A stretch of 64,000 bases of DNA. Origin: Talpa occidentalis. Its lineage: Eukaryota; Chordata; Mammalia; Eulipotyphla; Talpidae. Numbering within the stretch: position 1 is the stretch's first letter; each line of letters begins with the position of its first letter. Both the position numbers and the translations under genes were made by a program. The notes beneath the pieces were generated by a model. The model was not told where the DNA came from and made no database searches. It saw nothing but the letters and a program-made list of their open reading frames with translations. Shown one piece after another: positions 44,951 to 56,719 of this stretch. Location of the stretch: the NCBI RefSeq assembly GCF_014898055.3, contig NW_023600993.1:12626714-12690713 (forward strand), given 5' to 3'.

Positions 44951-45464
44951 GGGGTCTGGGCTGCCCCTCTCCCTGTCCTGTAACAGAATCACGATACCCA
45001 TGTTTCTGCCCCTCCCACAGCCCTGCCATGACCTTGTCTTGAACTGGCTCACTTCCCTGGCTCCTGGCTTTAACCCCTGTGACCCGCTTTGATCTATTAT
45101 CTAGATCTATTTGGACCTTTGGACCTTCAGTTTGTCCCTGATGCCTGGTGACCAAAAGTTTCTTGGACTTTCTTTCCTTTTACTTTATTTGAAAGTTAAA
45201 TCATGGCAGTTGTACCAAACTCAAATCGTAACAAAAAATGAAAGCCTCCCGTCTCTTCCAGTCCCACAATTTCACGGTCAACAGATCTTTCCCTTCAAGT
45301 GCTTTCTATGTTTATGTAAACACACACACACGGGTGCATGTATTTGAACAGAATGTGTACGAACATGCTGATAGAGCTCTGCATCCTTCCTTTCCTTTTA
45401 TTTTATACCTTTTACATATTTCCATTTGTCCAAGTTAGACCCATGTCCTTCCTCCCTGCTTTGG

Positions 45465-45545
45465 TGTAGTGGTCTAGGGGCAAATGGACCTTAATTTCAA
45501 ATAAACCTGGATCTCAGATATTGTTGATTTGTAGAGAAAACATGA
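45465..45545 (+). repeat. MIR-like fragment
   Basis: ttggtgtagtggtctagggg and aaataaacctggatctcaga match the MIR 5' half. Confidence 0.5.
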
Positions 45546-46289
45546 GGGAAAGTTGCTGAGATGGTTTCCTGGCTCTCTCTGCTATCAGAGTCCTCTCCCT
45601 TTCCAGGCTCTGCTCAAGGGCACTGATGGCTGCAGGTGGCATTTCTCGAGCTCCCTTTTGACTGGCTTTGACCAACCAGCTTTAGCCAGTGGGAGTCCCG
45701 GGCAGTCCATAACCAGGAGAAAGGGAGAGATGAGGTCTTCCTTTCTTCCCTTTCTGCCCTGGGCAGGATCTTCACTAGCAATGCCTCCTCCTGGCTCGTC
45801 ACTGCTCTGGCCCAGCCTGGTTGAAGTCTACGTCAGGACGCCTCAGCCCTGGACTCTGAGGACGACACTGTGGGAGATGCTGGGGCCCTGCTGCTCACCC
45901 ACAGGGGCACAGGCAAAAGCGTGCAGCAGCCGGCCTCCAGCTGGCAGCTGCTGCAAGGGGCAGCCTAGTGCGAGCTCAGGCCTTCCCCAGGGCAGCCTGC
46001 CTCCCGTGCCTTGGGGGGTGGGGTGTTCGGTGCCCGGTCACTTTGGCTTCATGCAGGAACTCTCATGAGCGACACCAGACTTGGCTGAGGTTTTGCTTGG
46101 TTTGCAGCCCAGTGCAGTTTCTTCCTCTGCAATCCTGCTGCTTCTCCTTTCCTTTCCCTGGGATTGACCCCTAACAGACATCCTGTACCCCAATTTATGC
46201 TTAAGGTGTGGTTCTGGAGATGCAACCCAACGCCACTTCTCTCTGTCCTTCCAGCCAATGGCTTCCTAGGGAGCCAGTCTCTGGGGGAC
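45546..46289. other. GC-rich unique stretch, no gene supported
   Basis: A 171-codon frame (45553-46068) is open mainly because GC content is high; the product is low in recognisable features and there is no upstream promoter sign. It could be old LTR sequence. Confidence 0.35.
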
Positions 46290-46620
46290 CCCACCACACC
46301 CCCCTTTTTTTTTTTAAAATGTGTAGTTTGGTTTTTTTTTTTTTTTTTTTTTAAAGATTTTTATTTATTTATACATGCACTGGGTACAGTCAGAAGTGCG
46401 GGAGGGTGAGAATTCACCAGAGCCAGAGCGGGGAGCAGAGCAGGCAGAAGGACCGAAGTACACTGCTGAGGGGAGCAGCGGGCGGCAGGAGAGGTCTGCG
46501 CGCCATGTGGGACCCTCCTCCAAGAGCAGCTGGGGATCGAACCGGCGCTGCAGAGTCTGCGGGCAGCTTCGCAACCCAGCGCTCAACCGCTGCGCCACCG
46601 GGGAGGCCCCCACCACACCC
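46290..46620 (-). repeat. tRNA-derived SINE, subfamily B, minus strand
   Basis: Perfect 12-bp TSD cccaccacaccc (46290-46301, 46609-46620). The A-tail is split by about 15 bp of non-A sequence (gtgtagtttgg), as in the copy at 208. Head region ccgctgcgccaccggggagg is very close to the copy at 47462. Confidence 0.95.
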
Positions 46621-47461
46621 TTTTAAAACATTTAAATTTTATGCCTCCTGTGTAACCAGTTCACTGCATTACATTCCCATCTGCTTGAACACTTACAGCG
46701 GGTTCTGTTTTCCTGGTGAGACATTGCCCGAACACTGAGTTTTACATCTAAGTTTATATTCTGGCCTCCCTGCCCATGCAATTGTGTTATAAAGGGCATC
46801 CCAGCTCACACACAAAATATTAAAAGATACAGCCCTTTCCTTGGCCTCAGACCCATCTGTCAGTTGCAGACGGGTCACATAGGCCTTTAAAAGACAGGAA
46901 AGAGCCAACTGTGGAGGTGCAGTGTGAGCAAGTAAAATCAGCAAGCTGCAGGTTTACTGTGTCCCCCATAGTCCTCAGTCTGGGTGGCCCGGAGCCTCTC
47001 CTTACCGCCACCTGCTCTCAGCTGTCACCTGTGACTCCAGCTGGGCTTGGACATATTTGGCACCAGACATCCCTGCACTGGGCTCTGGCTTACTTCTACT
47101 GACCTCCCTCCTCCTCCCACATTGGGGCTGGGTCTGAGGTTGGTCAGTGTCTCTGGCCCACGCTTCCCTGGCTTTCTCTTGGGGCTGAGCTGGGGCTGGG
47201 GTGAGTCAGCCAGGAGCACAGACAACAGCCTCAGGATTTCCTTGTGTAGGTGCAGGGGGCGAAGCTCTCTTTGGAGGGTAAGGTGGGATATGGGCAGAGT
47301 CTCACCAGAGACTGGGTGGAGGGCTAAGTCTTGTATCAGCCAGAGCACAATCAGGAGGTTAAATCACATCAGTTTGTTTTTAAGGCAGAGAAGATTCAAC
47401 TCAAATAATTAATTAGGTAACTGAAAATGCAAACGAGAACTTGGAGATCTTGATGGAGGTT
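46621..47461. other. Unique sequence, no gene supported
   Basis: Frames of 107 and 121 codons overlap on opposite strands near 47025-47412, without domains. Confidence 0.4.
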
Positions 47462-47793
47462 AAGAGTAGAAATTTTTTTTTTTTTAAAGAGGCATGTGTT
47501 TTTATTTATTTATTCGTTTGTTTTGTTTATACATGCACTGGGTACAGTCAGAAGCACGGGAGGGTGAGAGAATTCACCAGAGCCAGAGCGGGGAACAGAG
47601 CAGGCAGAAGGACCGAAGTACACTGCTGAGGGGAGCAGCGGGCGGCAGGAGAGGTCCTTGCACCATGTGGGACCCTCTTCCGGTGGCCGGGGAGCAGCCG
47701 GGGATCGAGCCGGCGCCTCAGAGGCTGAGGGCAGCTTCCCAGCCCAGCGCTCAACCGCTGCGCCACTGGGGAGGCCCCAAGAGTAGAAAATTT
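47462..47793 (-). repeat. tRNA-derived SINE, subfamily B, minus strand
   Basis: TSD aagagtagaaattt (47462-47475) and aagagtagaaaattt (47779-47793), one extra A. Tail includes a non-A segment (gaggcatgtg) and ATTT units. The A-tail is therefore composite. Confidence 0.95.
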
Positions 47794-48229
47794 GGAAAGG
47801 AGGCACCACAAGACCACAAGAGACTGAGGCCTGGCTCCCGCAAGGCCAAGAGGAGGGGGTGGAATTAAGATAGTCATTAAACCTGCTATAGAAATGAAAA
47901 ATCCTTTAGGCCCAGCTGCAAGCATCAGATTGCTATAGGAAATATTTGGAGGTGCAGACCAGAGGTGGGATATGGAGACTGAGGCCATTGTAGAGAACCC
48001 CCATCCTTACAAAGCAAACTAGTCACACCATAGAAGTAATTCAATTAACACAAGTTAACTCCACAAAGGAATGAGCCCCTCCCAAAGGAAAGACTATATC
48101 AGCGCAATTTCTGCCCTGGCAGCGGGCAGCAGCCTTTCTGCCCATCTGTGCCTAAGCAGGTGTTCCTTTTTGCCATCTTTCTCCCTTACAGCAGCAGCTC
48201 TGCTCCCAAGGCTGCCAGGTCATGACCAT
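47794..48229 (+). repeat. Possible ERV LTR, part before an antisense L1 (weak)
   Basis: LTR-like texture; the start is not defined. It is paired with 48761-49400 because the L1 insertion between them has its own TSD. Confidence 0.3.
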
Positions 48230-48760
48230 GCAGGTCTCTTTTTTTTATTTTTTTAATTTTTTTTAAATTATTTTTTTAAAACAATATTTGCTTCCCCCAC
48301 CCCCTCAGATTGAGTCCCCATAGAATTTCCTTCCCCAAGGCACCCGTGCAGCATCACCACAGTCCCTGTGTTCCTCCCTCCCTCCCTCTGATCCCTCTCC
48401 CTCCTCCTCCCCTGCAGAATGTCTGATTTATAATTGTCTGTTTTTGCTTTGTTGTGTTTTGTACTGTTATTATTTGTTCTGTTATTTTTTTTAAACTGAT
48501 GTCTTATTTGGTTCCCCTATATTCCTGTTATAAGTGAAACCATCTGATATTTTTTTGTTTTCCCTCTGGCTTATTTCACTGAGCATAATTCCTTCTAGCT
48601 CCATCCATGTTGCTGCGAATGGCAGGAATTTATCTTTTTGATTGCTGAGTAATATTCCATTGTGTATATATACCCCATTTTCTTGATCCAGTCATCTACT
48701 TTTGGGCATTTGGGTTGTTTCCAGGTTTTACCTATTGTAAATAGTGCCAAGCAGGCCTCT
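48230..48760 (-). mobile_element. 5'-truncated LINE-1, minus strand
   Basis: TSD gcaggtctct (48230-48239) and gcaggcctct (48751-48760), one mismatch. The element (about 510 bp) starts with a T-rich tail, then a pyrimidine-rich 3' UTR (cctccctccctccctctgat near 48377), then the antisense ORF2 end (cttatttcactgagcataat, tccatccatgttgctgcgaa, gagtaatattccattgtg). Its ORF2 part matches the L1 at 19940-21112, but the 3' UTR differs, so it is another subfamily. Confidence 0.9.
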
Positions 48761-49400
48761 CTTTAACAAACCCATTGAGTCATAGGCAAACTGAGAGCTC
48801 CTTGGGTCAGAATAAAATAGAAAAAAGCCTCAAAGGAATAAGGAGGCTCCAGCGATAAGGCAACAAATTCCAAAGGGGACTAATCAAACACCCCAGGGCT
48901 AGAGGCAACAGGACATTCTGGAATAAGGATGATAAAGCAAAGTATGCAAAGATAAGGGCTCGGGACCGCAGAGTTGGTTCTGGGCACAGAGACAATAAGG
49001 CAGAGCGAGTGAGACCCACCAAGAACTAACCAATCACAGAGAGACTGAGGGGCTTGAGAATAATTAGGGGAGGAAGGTCTATATTCCCTGAGGCCAACTC
49101 ACCTTCCGCTTCCTTGCCCCTCCCTGGCCTGCTTCCGCTGCCTGGAAGTCCCACTTTATTTCTGTCCCTTTTCTCCTTAATAAGCTTTTTCTTATGTCTA
49201 TTTCTCTAAACAAACTTGCCTCTAGTATCCTCTACTCTTCTCTTCCATTTTATAATAAACCTGCCCTTTTGGATATAACTAATGCTTCTGTCTCCTGGAG
49301 AAACTTGCCATGCGCCTCTGAAAGGGGAGCTCTGGTGAAAACTTCCCCAGAGGTAACCCAAGGACCCCGCTCTCTGAACCCAACACCTCTCAAAACCCAC
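48761..49400 (+). repeat. Possible ERV LTR, part after the L1
   Basis: tgaggccaactcaccttccg and the pyrimidine-rich stretch are followed by ccttaataagctttttctt and ttttataataaacctgccct (polyadenylation-type), then aaaggggagctctggtgaaa and caaggaccccgctctctgaa. This is the look of an ERV LTR R/U5 region, but ends and family were not defined. Confidence 0.45.
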
Positions 49401-50194
49401 TTGGGTGTCATGGAGGTGGCAGCTGCAGGAGCAGCCCCCCTGGCTCTGGGGCTGGAGGGCTAGAGGGAACAAAGAGTTGGGGCCACTCAACCAGCACTGC
49501 TGTCCCTTTGAGGGGTCCAGGGAGGCTGGCTCTGCAGGACTGAAGACACAGCAAACTGTGTCAGCTGTTGCCACAGCACTGCAGAGCATGCTTGGAGGAA
49601 CAGGAAGCAAAGGGGACCCTTATGGGAGGGGCCAATATCTACCTCCTCCCCTGGCCTTGCAGTCTCGTGCCTGCAACTCTAACGCCCCCTGTGGGCAAAG
49701 CCTGGCAAGGAGCCACCCACAAAGCAGGAATAGGGTCTGCAGGGAGTCCTGGCCTCAGTGTCACAAGGCTGCATATCCAAGGGTAGGTCTGCAGAGGTTT
49801 TGAATAAGTGGCACAAAGAATATGTATCTGAGGAGTCAGAGAAAGAAGTGGCCTATGACTTGGCTGGCACAGGCTGACCCCAAACACAAATCAACAATTG
49901 GGTGGGGGGAGGCCCAGTAGGATTTCTCCTTCCTTGCAAACAGGAAATCAGTCACTCAGAGTTAGGATAGCAGGTTTCCAGAATGTTCCAGGACAGATGG
50001 GAGCATTGCTAATGCTACTAAGACCTTGGCAGTATCAGTGCAGTAAACCACCAGTTTCTGTGTGTGTTTTCCTGCCAGTCACCTCCCTCCCTCCCACCCA
50101 CCGCACACACCTGCAGCTCCCCCGTTGCTGTGTCTGCATCAAGAACTCAGCAGTTAGGCTTGGGAGCACAGTCTGGAATCAGAGACTGAATTTG
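49401..50194. other. Unique sequence, no gene supported
   Basis: Opposed frames of 132 and 134 codons overlap here; none has a domain. Confidence 0.4.
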
Positions 50195-50650
50195 TTATCT
50201 CTTGCTACATAACAAATTATCCCAAAATTTAGCGGCATAAACTCACCAACATTAATTATGAATAAATTAGTGACTAATAATTACTGTTAATTATTAAATA
50301 ATTATTATTGATTACCTGCTGTTTCTGTGGGTCAAGTTGCATCTGTCTGGATCTTCTCTCAAGGCAGTAGTAGGGTTGCCCCCGGGCCGCTTTCATCTCA
50401 AGGTTCAGTTGGGGAAGAATCCTTCTCCAGGGTCACTTGTGTGGCTGTTGGTATAGATCTGGGGTTCGCACTGGCTATTGGCCAGAGGCCTCCCTCAGTT
50501 CCCTGCCATGTGGGCCCCTCCATGGGGCCCCTTACAACAGGGCAGTTTCTTTTCCCAGAGCATGCGAGAGACAGCAAGGGCAGAAGTCATGGGCGTTTTT
50601 AACTCAATCTTGAAAGTTGACATTCCATCACTGTCCTCGTTCCCCGAGTG
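50195..50650 (+). repeat. Ancient repeat X
   Basis: ttgctacataacaaattatc, ccaaaatttagcggcataaa, ctgtttctgtgggtcaagtt, ctgccatgtgggcccctcca and gacagcaagggcagaagtca follow the same old family as 60935. An AT-rich piece near 50250-50310 interrupts it. Confidence 0.6.
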
Positions 50651-50880
50651 TTAGAAGCCAGTCACCAGGGCCAGTCTACACTGAAGAGGAGGGGATTACT
50701 CTGTGGGAGATGGAGGGAGAATTTTCCTCTATTCCCAGTGGGTTCTTCCTGGGCTGGTCAATCAGGTTAACACCAGACAGATCTGTAGAAAAGACTGACT
50801 GAGTGACCTACATACTGAGAATCTACATGGATGTGAATTCTAAAGCCAGTGGAGCAAATCGAAGTTGTGTGACCTGAACT

Positions 50881-51188
50881 AAGAAGTGGGATGGGGGGCC
50901 TCCCTAGTGGCACAAGGGGTTAAGCACCGCACTATGAAGGAATCTGCAGCCTCTGCAGCATGAGTTTGATCCCCGGGCGGCCAGGGAGCAGCCCACATGG
51001 CGAGGCAGACCTCTGCTGTCTCAGCCGCTGCTCCCCTCAGCAGTGTATTTCGGTCAGTCTGCCTGTTCTGTTCCCCACTCTGTATCTGGTGAATCCTCTC
51101 ACCCCCCACACTTCTGTCCTGTACCCCAGTGCTTGTATGCATAAATAAATACATCTTTAAAAGGAAAAAAAAAAAGAAGTGGCATAGG
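50881..51188 (+). repeat. tRNA-derived SINE, subfamily A, plus strand
   Basis: TSD aagaagtgggatggg (50881-50895) and aagaagtggcatagg (51174-51188), two mismatches. Tail aataaatacatctttaa keeps TCTTT. About 390 bp from a minus-strand copy at 51553. Confidence 0.94.
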
Positions 51189-51552
51189 GGCCTGGGGCTT
51201 CTGGAAAAACGAGGGGGGCTGACATGACAAGGAGAGAGTGACTCATCGACAAAGGCCATCTGGTCTTTGTAATTTGATGTGTAATGAGATGTTTGCACTG
51301 CTGAACAGATAAGTTTCTCTGATAGAAAGGTTATTTCTGATGAAAGTCCGATATATGAGAGACATCCCTAGTTTTCTTTCTTCTATGTAGTTAAGGCAAT
51401 GGTAAAGTTTCTTGTGAGTCTGCAGGGCCTCAACTGAGCTTAGCTCGAAATAACCCACAAGCCACAGTGACGTGTCTTGGGAAAACCTGTCTGAACATCT
51501 TGGGGAGGTCTGTTCTTCAACACAGACATGAATACCAGGGAGCAGGGGGGAA
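51189..51552. other. Unique spacer between two inverted SINEs
   Basis: No feature recognised. It would form the loop if the flanking SINEs paired in a transcript. Confidence 0.4.
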
Positions 51553-51862
51553 CTGGGGACCATTTTATTTATTTATTAAAGATTTATTTATTCACACAAG
51601 AGCAGGGGTGCAGACCAGAGGTGCGGGGATGGGGGTGAGAGGACTCACCAGACAGAGTGGGGAGCAGAACAGGCAGATCAACTGAAATACACTGCTGAGG
51701 GGAGCAGCAGGCGAGACAGGAGAGAGACAGGAGAGGTCTGCTGCGTCATGTGGGTCAGCTCCCTGGCCAGGGATCGAACTGGTGCAGCAGTGGCTGTGGA
51801 TAGCTTCATAGTGCTGAGATTTAACCCCTTGCACCACCAGGGAGGCCCTGGGGACCATTTTA
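51553..51862 (-). repeat. tRNA-derived SINE, subfamily A, minus strand
   Basis: Perfect 15-bp TSD ctggggaccatttta (51553-51567, 51848-51862). The tail strand reads attaaagatttatttattc, so TCTTT is intact. Within the body, gagacaggag is duplicated (near 51712-51733). Confidence 0.95.
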
Positions 51863-54540
51863 GAGGCTCACAGCCATGTCCCTTCTCCCCAAGACTCAGG
51901 CCATCACGGAGTTTCACTTAGGAATAGCAGATAATAGCACGAATAACAAACTGAAGCCTGATCTTAATACATGTTGTGTCTCCTGTTCTAATCAAATTAT
52001 TTTATAACAAAGTTAATTTAGGACATATATAATGATACACATAAGTATTATGGTACCATATGGTAATTAGGCAACCATGGTGGAAGGTTCGCTGCAATGA
52101 CTGTAATTAGTATTACTTCTACACAGCCAACCCCATTGAACTCCCCTCATTTGTTTAGGTTGCCCGCATCTATCATCAGCCTCCATGCTGATAGTTTCCC
52201 CCATACCACCTACCACTTAATTATCACCCCACATGCAAACTCTGACACTCACATACGCTGAATAACAAAGATCCTACACATTATCATGTAATCGTTGGGG
52301 GCTTTGTCTCTGCCTCCTTCCCAGGGTTTCCCCGTTTCTCCTTCCTCCCCAAACAAAAACTCCTGAGCAGCAACAGGCTTAGGAAGAAGCAACAGCTGGA
52401 TAGGAGGCTGGGAAGTGGATTTCTCAAGGAAGATGCTGGCAGAGCAGAGGGGCTGGTGGAAACAGCTCGAACTCTCCAGCACTTCTGAATGTTCTACTTG
52501 AATTAGGGTCAAGCAGGTTGCGTATTGTTTGGGGTAATTTTAGCAGGGAGTAAAGTCTTTTAGCTTTTGGTAACCAGAGAAAAGCAGACATGTAAACCGA
52601 GGCAAGAGGACATACTGGTATTGGGTGCCCCTTAGTTATTTGGGACCTGTTGTCAGATCCTTTCTTGCATTGTTGGGAGAGAATGAAGATTGGCCAGAGA
52701 GGAGGAAAGGAGAAAGAAAATACCAGAGGTAGGGGTTTGGGGGGGAGGGGACAGATAGAGGAGAATTGGTGCCTAGAGACCTACAATGTAGGGTTGCCAG
52801 ATAAACCATTGGATAGCCAATCCAATTAGAATTTCAGATAATGAAAAATCACTTTAGTCTGAGTATATCCCATACCATCCTTGGGACATACTTATACTAA
52901 AAATTAATTTTTATTTGAAATCCAGATTTAACTGTATTTTTACTTGCTAAACCTGGCAACTCTACTACAGGATCAATCTCATGTTTCCTTTTCATCCTAG
53001 AATGTGTCTTGTCATCATCTCGAGTGTCACGTTGCCGTGAAACCGAAGGGGCCTCCTGGTCTTTGTGATGGCCGTGATGCTGCATTAATGCTGCTCTCTT
53101 CTGCTGGTCCCTGCCTGTTATCTCCAGCACCCCAGGATCCAACGTTGCTGTGCTACCAGCCCCAGGCAGCTGCAGGGGCAGCATGTGGCAGGACAAGCTA
53201 CATGCTCAGCTGAGGTCCCCCTGACCCCCTCTCTCCAACGTGCTCAATAGCACTTGACCCCCAGCTTGGCCTCTGGGAGTGGTGTGCCTCCAAGTGGATA
53301 AGTGGTGTGTGTCTCAATCCAATGTGACAGATTTTGAGGCTAAAAGATGATTCTGGGTGTGGATTTAAATGTGGGCAAAGCATTTCTTGCTGAGCAGTTC
53401 ATGTTAAAAGGGATTCAGTTTGCCCCTGGAAGAGTAGCTGGAAATCTTCACTTGCGGGCCTTCTACCCAAATTACTCTTCCAGGTTTCACAGTATCACGA
53501 TTCCTATTTTAGTGGCTAAGTTTTTTGATTCACCAAGCAGATGAAACCTCAAGAAATGCTCACTTTTTCATCGCAGAAGAGAAAAGCAAAATTTGAATCT
53601 CCAAGGTTTCTACAAAAACTCTGGAAAAACCCAGGTTCCAGTAAATGCTAGTTTTCCCCTTTAATTTGCTCTCTATCCTTCTATCTAATTGCATGATGGG
53701 CAAAACTTGCCTGCTACTGGGAGAAAGCTGTTCTCTCTGCCAGTTGTCCAAACAATGGAAATTTCCTGGCTTCCTCGCTGCAGTTTTTCAAAGTAAATGG
53801 ACATATGCTGCATTTACAAAGCTAGCTGTTCTAGGGCCAAAAAAAAGTACAAGAGGAAAAGACTCACCTTCAGACCCCGAATATAGGCAAAACAAAGGTG
53901 TGGTGAGGCTGAAACGCCCATGCTGCTCTTCACACTTCTGGTTCTTTCTTGGCAGGGTTGCGTGGCCCCAGTGGGATGCTAAGACATGGCAGCTAGGAGG
54001 AACAGGACGGGATATAATCCTCAGAACTAGGGCCTGGTATCGGACCCAACCTGCTGCCGGGTTAACCTCTGCCTCCACCTCTTCCCCCTGCTTTCTCTTT
54101 GCTCCAGTGACCACAGCTGCTCATCATTCTCTGAGTGCTAGGGGTATTTCTCTCCTCTTCCTGTCCCTTCTGCCTAGTTAGCCCCATCCCATTCGCCTGT
54201 GCGTTAACACACAATGTGGGGAATGCCTCCTCTAGGGTGCTTTAGGTGTCTTCTAGAATATTCCTCCACCCACTTCCACTGCTCATGAGATATAGTATAT
54301 AACATTTGTTGGATCAGATCTCAGCTTTCTCCATGGTGTCCGAACATCTTGAGGTCAAAACTCTTTTGCTCACCATGTACACCTGTGTCTTTTGCAAATG
54401 TGGTTCGTATCAGGTCCTCAGTGGATGGCTGGGTGGACACAGACTGAAATACTTAATGAGTTCTGGGGTGCTGCCCTAGCCCCTCACATCAATTAGGCCT
54501 CTCTGGAGACTATAATAATCATGACGTGGACATGAGCATT
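51863..54540. other. Longest unique stretch, no gene supported
   Basis: About 2.7 kb without recognised repeats. A 178-codon plus frame (53645-54181) overlaps a 108-codon minus frame; neither has domains. A G run lies near 52739-52750. Nothing supports an exon. Confidence 0.45.
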
Positions 54541-54593
54541 ATCTACAAGATTTCTAGATGCCCATTAGATATCTACAAGATTTCTAGATGCCC
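54541..54593 (+). repeat. Two-copy 23-bp direct repeat, 30-bp period
   Basis: atctacaagatttctagatg plus ccc occurs at 54541-54563 and again at 54571-54593 without mismatch, separated by attagat. Confidence 0.95.
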
Positions 54594-54616
54594 TCTACTC
54601 GGGGGGGCGAGTAGAG
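54593..54616. other. Perfect 9-bp hairpin with six-G loop
   Basis: ctctactcg (54593-54601) pairs with cgagtagag (54608-54616) around six G. It begins at the end of the 23-bp duplication. Confidence 0.8.
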
Positions 54617-54689
54617 AGGAGTGAATAAAATCACTAAATAAATTGCATATGATAAAAAAAGTTGGGGGTGGTAAAAAAGTGAGGCACCA

Positions 54690-54960
54690 ATTTTATATCA
54701 TCATTCATTCAAATTTACTGAACAACTATTATGCGCTGGAGAATCTTTTAGGGGCTCCAGACACAGCAGTGAACAGGATAGGTTAGATCCTGCCTCCTGG
54801 AATTTAGGGGTGGGAAAGAGATAACAGATGAAAGAGACGATAAATGAACAAATACATAAGAACATCTGACAGTAGCAAGAGCTACTTGAAGAACAAAATC
54901 AGAGGAATGTATTGCATGATCAGGGTGGAGGTGGGGGCAGGGAGGGCCTTCGTGAGGAGG
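54690..54960 (-). repeat. L2-like LINE fragment, antisense
   Basis: catcattcattcaaatttac, tgaacaactattatgcgctg, cagacacagcagtgaacagg and atcctgcctcctggaattta are the reverse of an L2 3' end; the part after 54840 is less certain. Confidence 0.6.
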
Positions 54961-55039
54961 TTATGTTTAAGCTAATGAAAAAAAGAGTCACTTCTTGCAA
55001 AGGGACCCCAAAGCAGGAACAACTGAGATATTGGTATCT

Positions 55040-55170
55040 GGGTGTTTACCTGTTTATCTTCTCTATTGAGATGCAATCTCCGTGACAAGAGGGACCATGT
55101 CTACTTTATTTACACACATATACCTGACGCCCGCACAGCCCTGCCCATCCCACAGAATGTGCTCTGCGTC
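55040..55170 (+). repeat. L2-like 3'-end fragment
   Basis: gcaatctccgtgacaagagg and gaccatgtctactttattta resemble the L2 3' end. Confidence 0.45.
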
Positions 55171-55844
55171 TATCATTCTTGTCTAAGGTCAGGCAGACCC
55201 TGCAGGTGTGGGCCTTGGGCCTGAGCAGGGCAGAAGCTGGTCTCCTTGTATTTGGCAGTGAGTGAGGTCTCAGGGACATAGGCTGGGTGAGAGTGTCCTA
55301 TCTCAATCACTTCTTTCAAGGCTTCATGTTAGGGCTGTTTATTTTCTATGCTCATGGGAATCCATGATCAGACTTGGCTGAATTTCTTCTTATCACTCAG
55401 ATGCACAATAATTTCTGGGCAAAAGGAAGCTTCCAATTAAGAGTTCAAATCCCCCAGAAGCCATATGCCAAGACACATGTGTGGAAATACCCCCTGCTGT
55501 TTCTTTGGTATGAGGATGATAACAGCTAACCCACACATCGCTCTGGGCCAGCCGGGCCTTTAGCTCAAACAAACCAAGAACCCCACAATAGTTACAAATA
55601 TCCTGATGGAGCTATTGGTTCCAGGGACTGTGATCAAAAGGGAGCCACAGCCCATCAACTGCTTTGCATCTTTCCTTTGGTAAGGGCCCTGGGTATTTAA
55701 TGTCTTTAAAGACTATGCGCCTCTTTTACTCTGCATGAAATATCTAAGTCCCAATACCCCCATTTGGTATAATGCTTTTGCTCTAAAACATTTGAAAGAG
55801 TTTTGTTGGCTAATATTTGGCACACAGTTAGTTAATATTGTGTA
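55171..55844. other. Unique sequence
   Basis: No feature recognised. Confidence 0.4.
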
Positions 55845-56240
55845 ACATATCCCCACAAAATTTAGTGGCTTGAAACAACATATTTTTGTTTATCAGGATG
55901 ATTCTTCTGTTCTAGGTGGGGTTAGCTGGGACAGTAGGGGAGAGCAATCACCTGAAGGTTTGACCAGTGACTCAGCTGAGGCTGAAATATCTGGATGCCT
56001 GGTGATCTAGAGTCAGGTGGGCTCTCAAAAATTTTCATAGGGTTTTAAGACACTCTGAGGGCCTAAGACCACCTGCAGTGCTTAGAAGACAAACGTGGTG
56101 AATTTTGCATGTAGTTGCATCCTCTTTAGCTCTAATCCCTGACTTTCCCTTCCATGGGTAGAATTCTTCAGATCATCTACCTAGTTTTCACAGGAATTCT
56201 CCCCTGAGACACTCTTGGGATGATGACCTAGGCTTCCAGA
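55845..56240 (+). repeat. Ancient repeat X
   Basis: tgtgtaacatatccccacaa and aatttagtggcttgaaacaa give the family head; the later part (agctgggacagtaggggaga, gactcagctgaggctgaaat) fits more loosely. Confidence 0.55.
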
Positions 56241-56372
56241 AACAGAGACCACAGCCAAGCAGCCCTAGTGCTCACAGAAGACCCAGGTCTCCAGATTCCA
56301 CTTGCTGGCCTGGTTCTATGGCCAGGAAGGTAAAATCAACTTTCTCTCCTGCAGTTACTAAAAGACCAGGTC

Positions 56373-56671
56373 AACCTGAAAACTTCTTCTTTTTTGAAGA
56401 TTTATTTATTTATGCATACAAGACATGGGGTGCAGGCCAGAGATACAGGGGGTGAGAGGATTTACCAGAGAGAGAGTTGGGGAACTGAACAGGCAGATCT
56501 ACTGGAATACACTGCTGAGGGGAGCAGCAGGCAAAACAAGAGAGGTGTGCTGTGCCATGTGGGTAGCTCCCTGGCCTGGGATTGAACTAGTGCTGCAGAG
56601 CCTATGGATAGCTTCATAGTACTGCATCTTAACCCCTTGTGCCATCAGGGAGGCCCTTAACCTGAAAGCTG
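56373..56671 (-). repeat. tRNA-derived SINE, subfamily A, minus strand
   Basis: TSD aacctgaaaactt (56373-56385) and aacctgaaagctg (56659-56671), two mismatches. T tail short and the terminator reads TCTTC. Confidence 0.93.
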
Positions 56672-56719
56672 CTTACTGAGAATGTAACATCAAAATAGCC
56701 CCATTAACTTTCTTTTTTA

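Noticed and set aside
45553..46068. 171-codon frame in GC-rich DNA
   Set aside because: High GC lowers stop frequency; no homology or start context recognised.
53645..54181. 178-codon plus-strand frame
   Set aside because: The longest open frames in 64 kb of six frames are expected near this size; no recognised domain, and a long antisense frame overlaps it.
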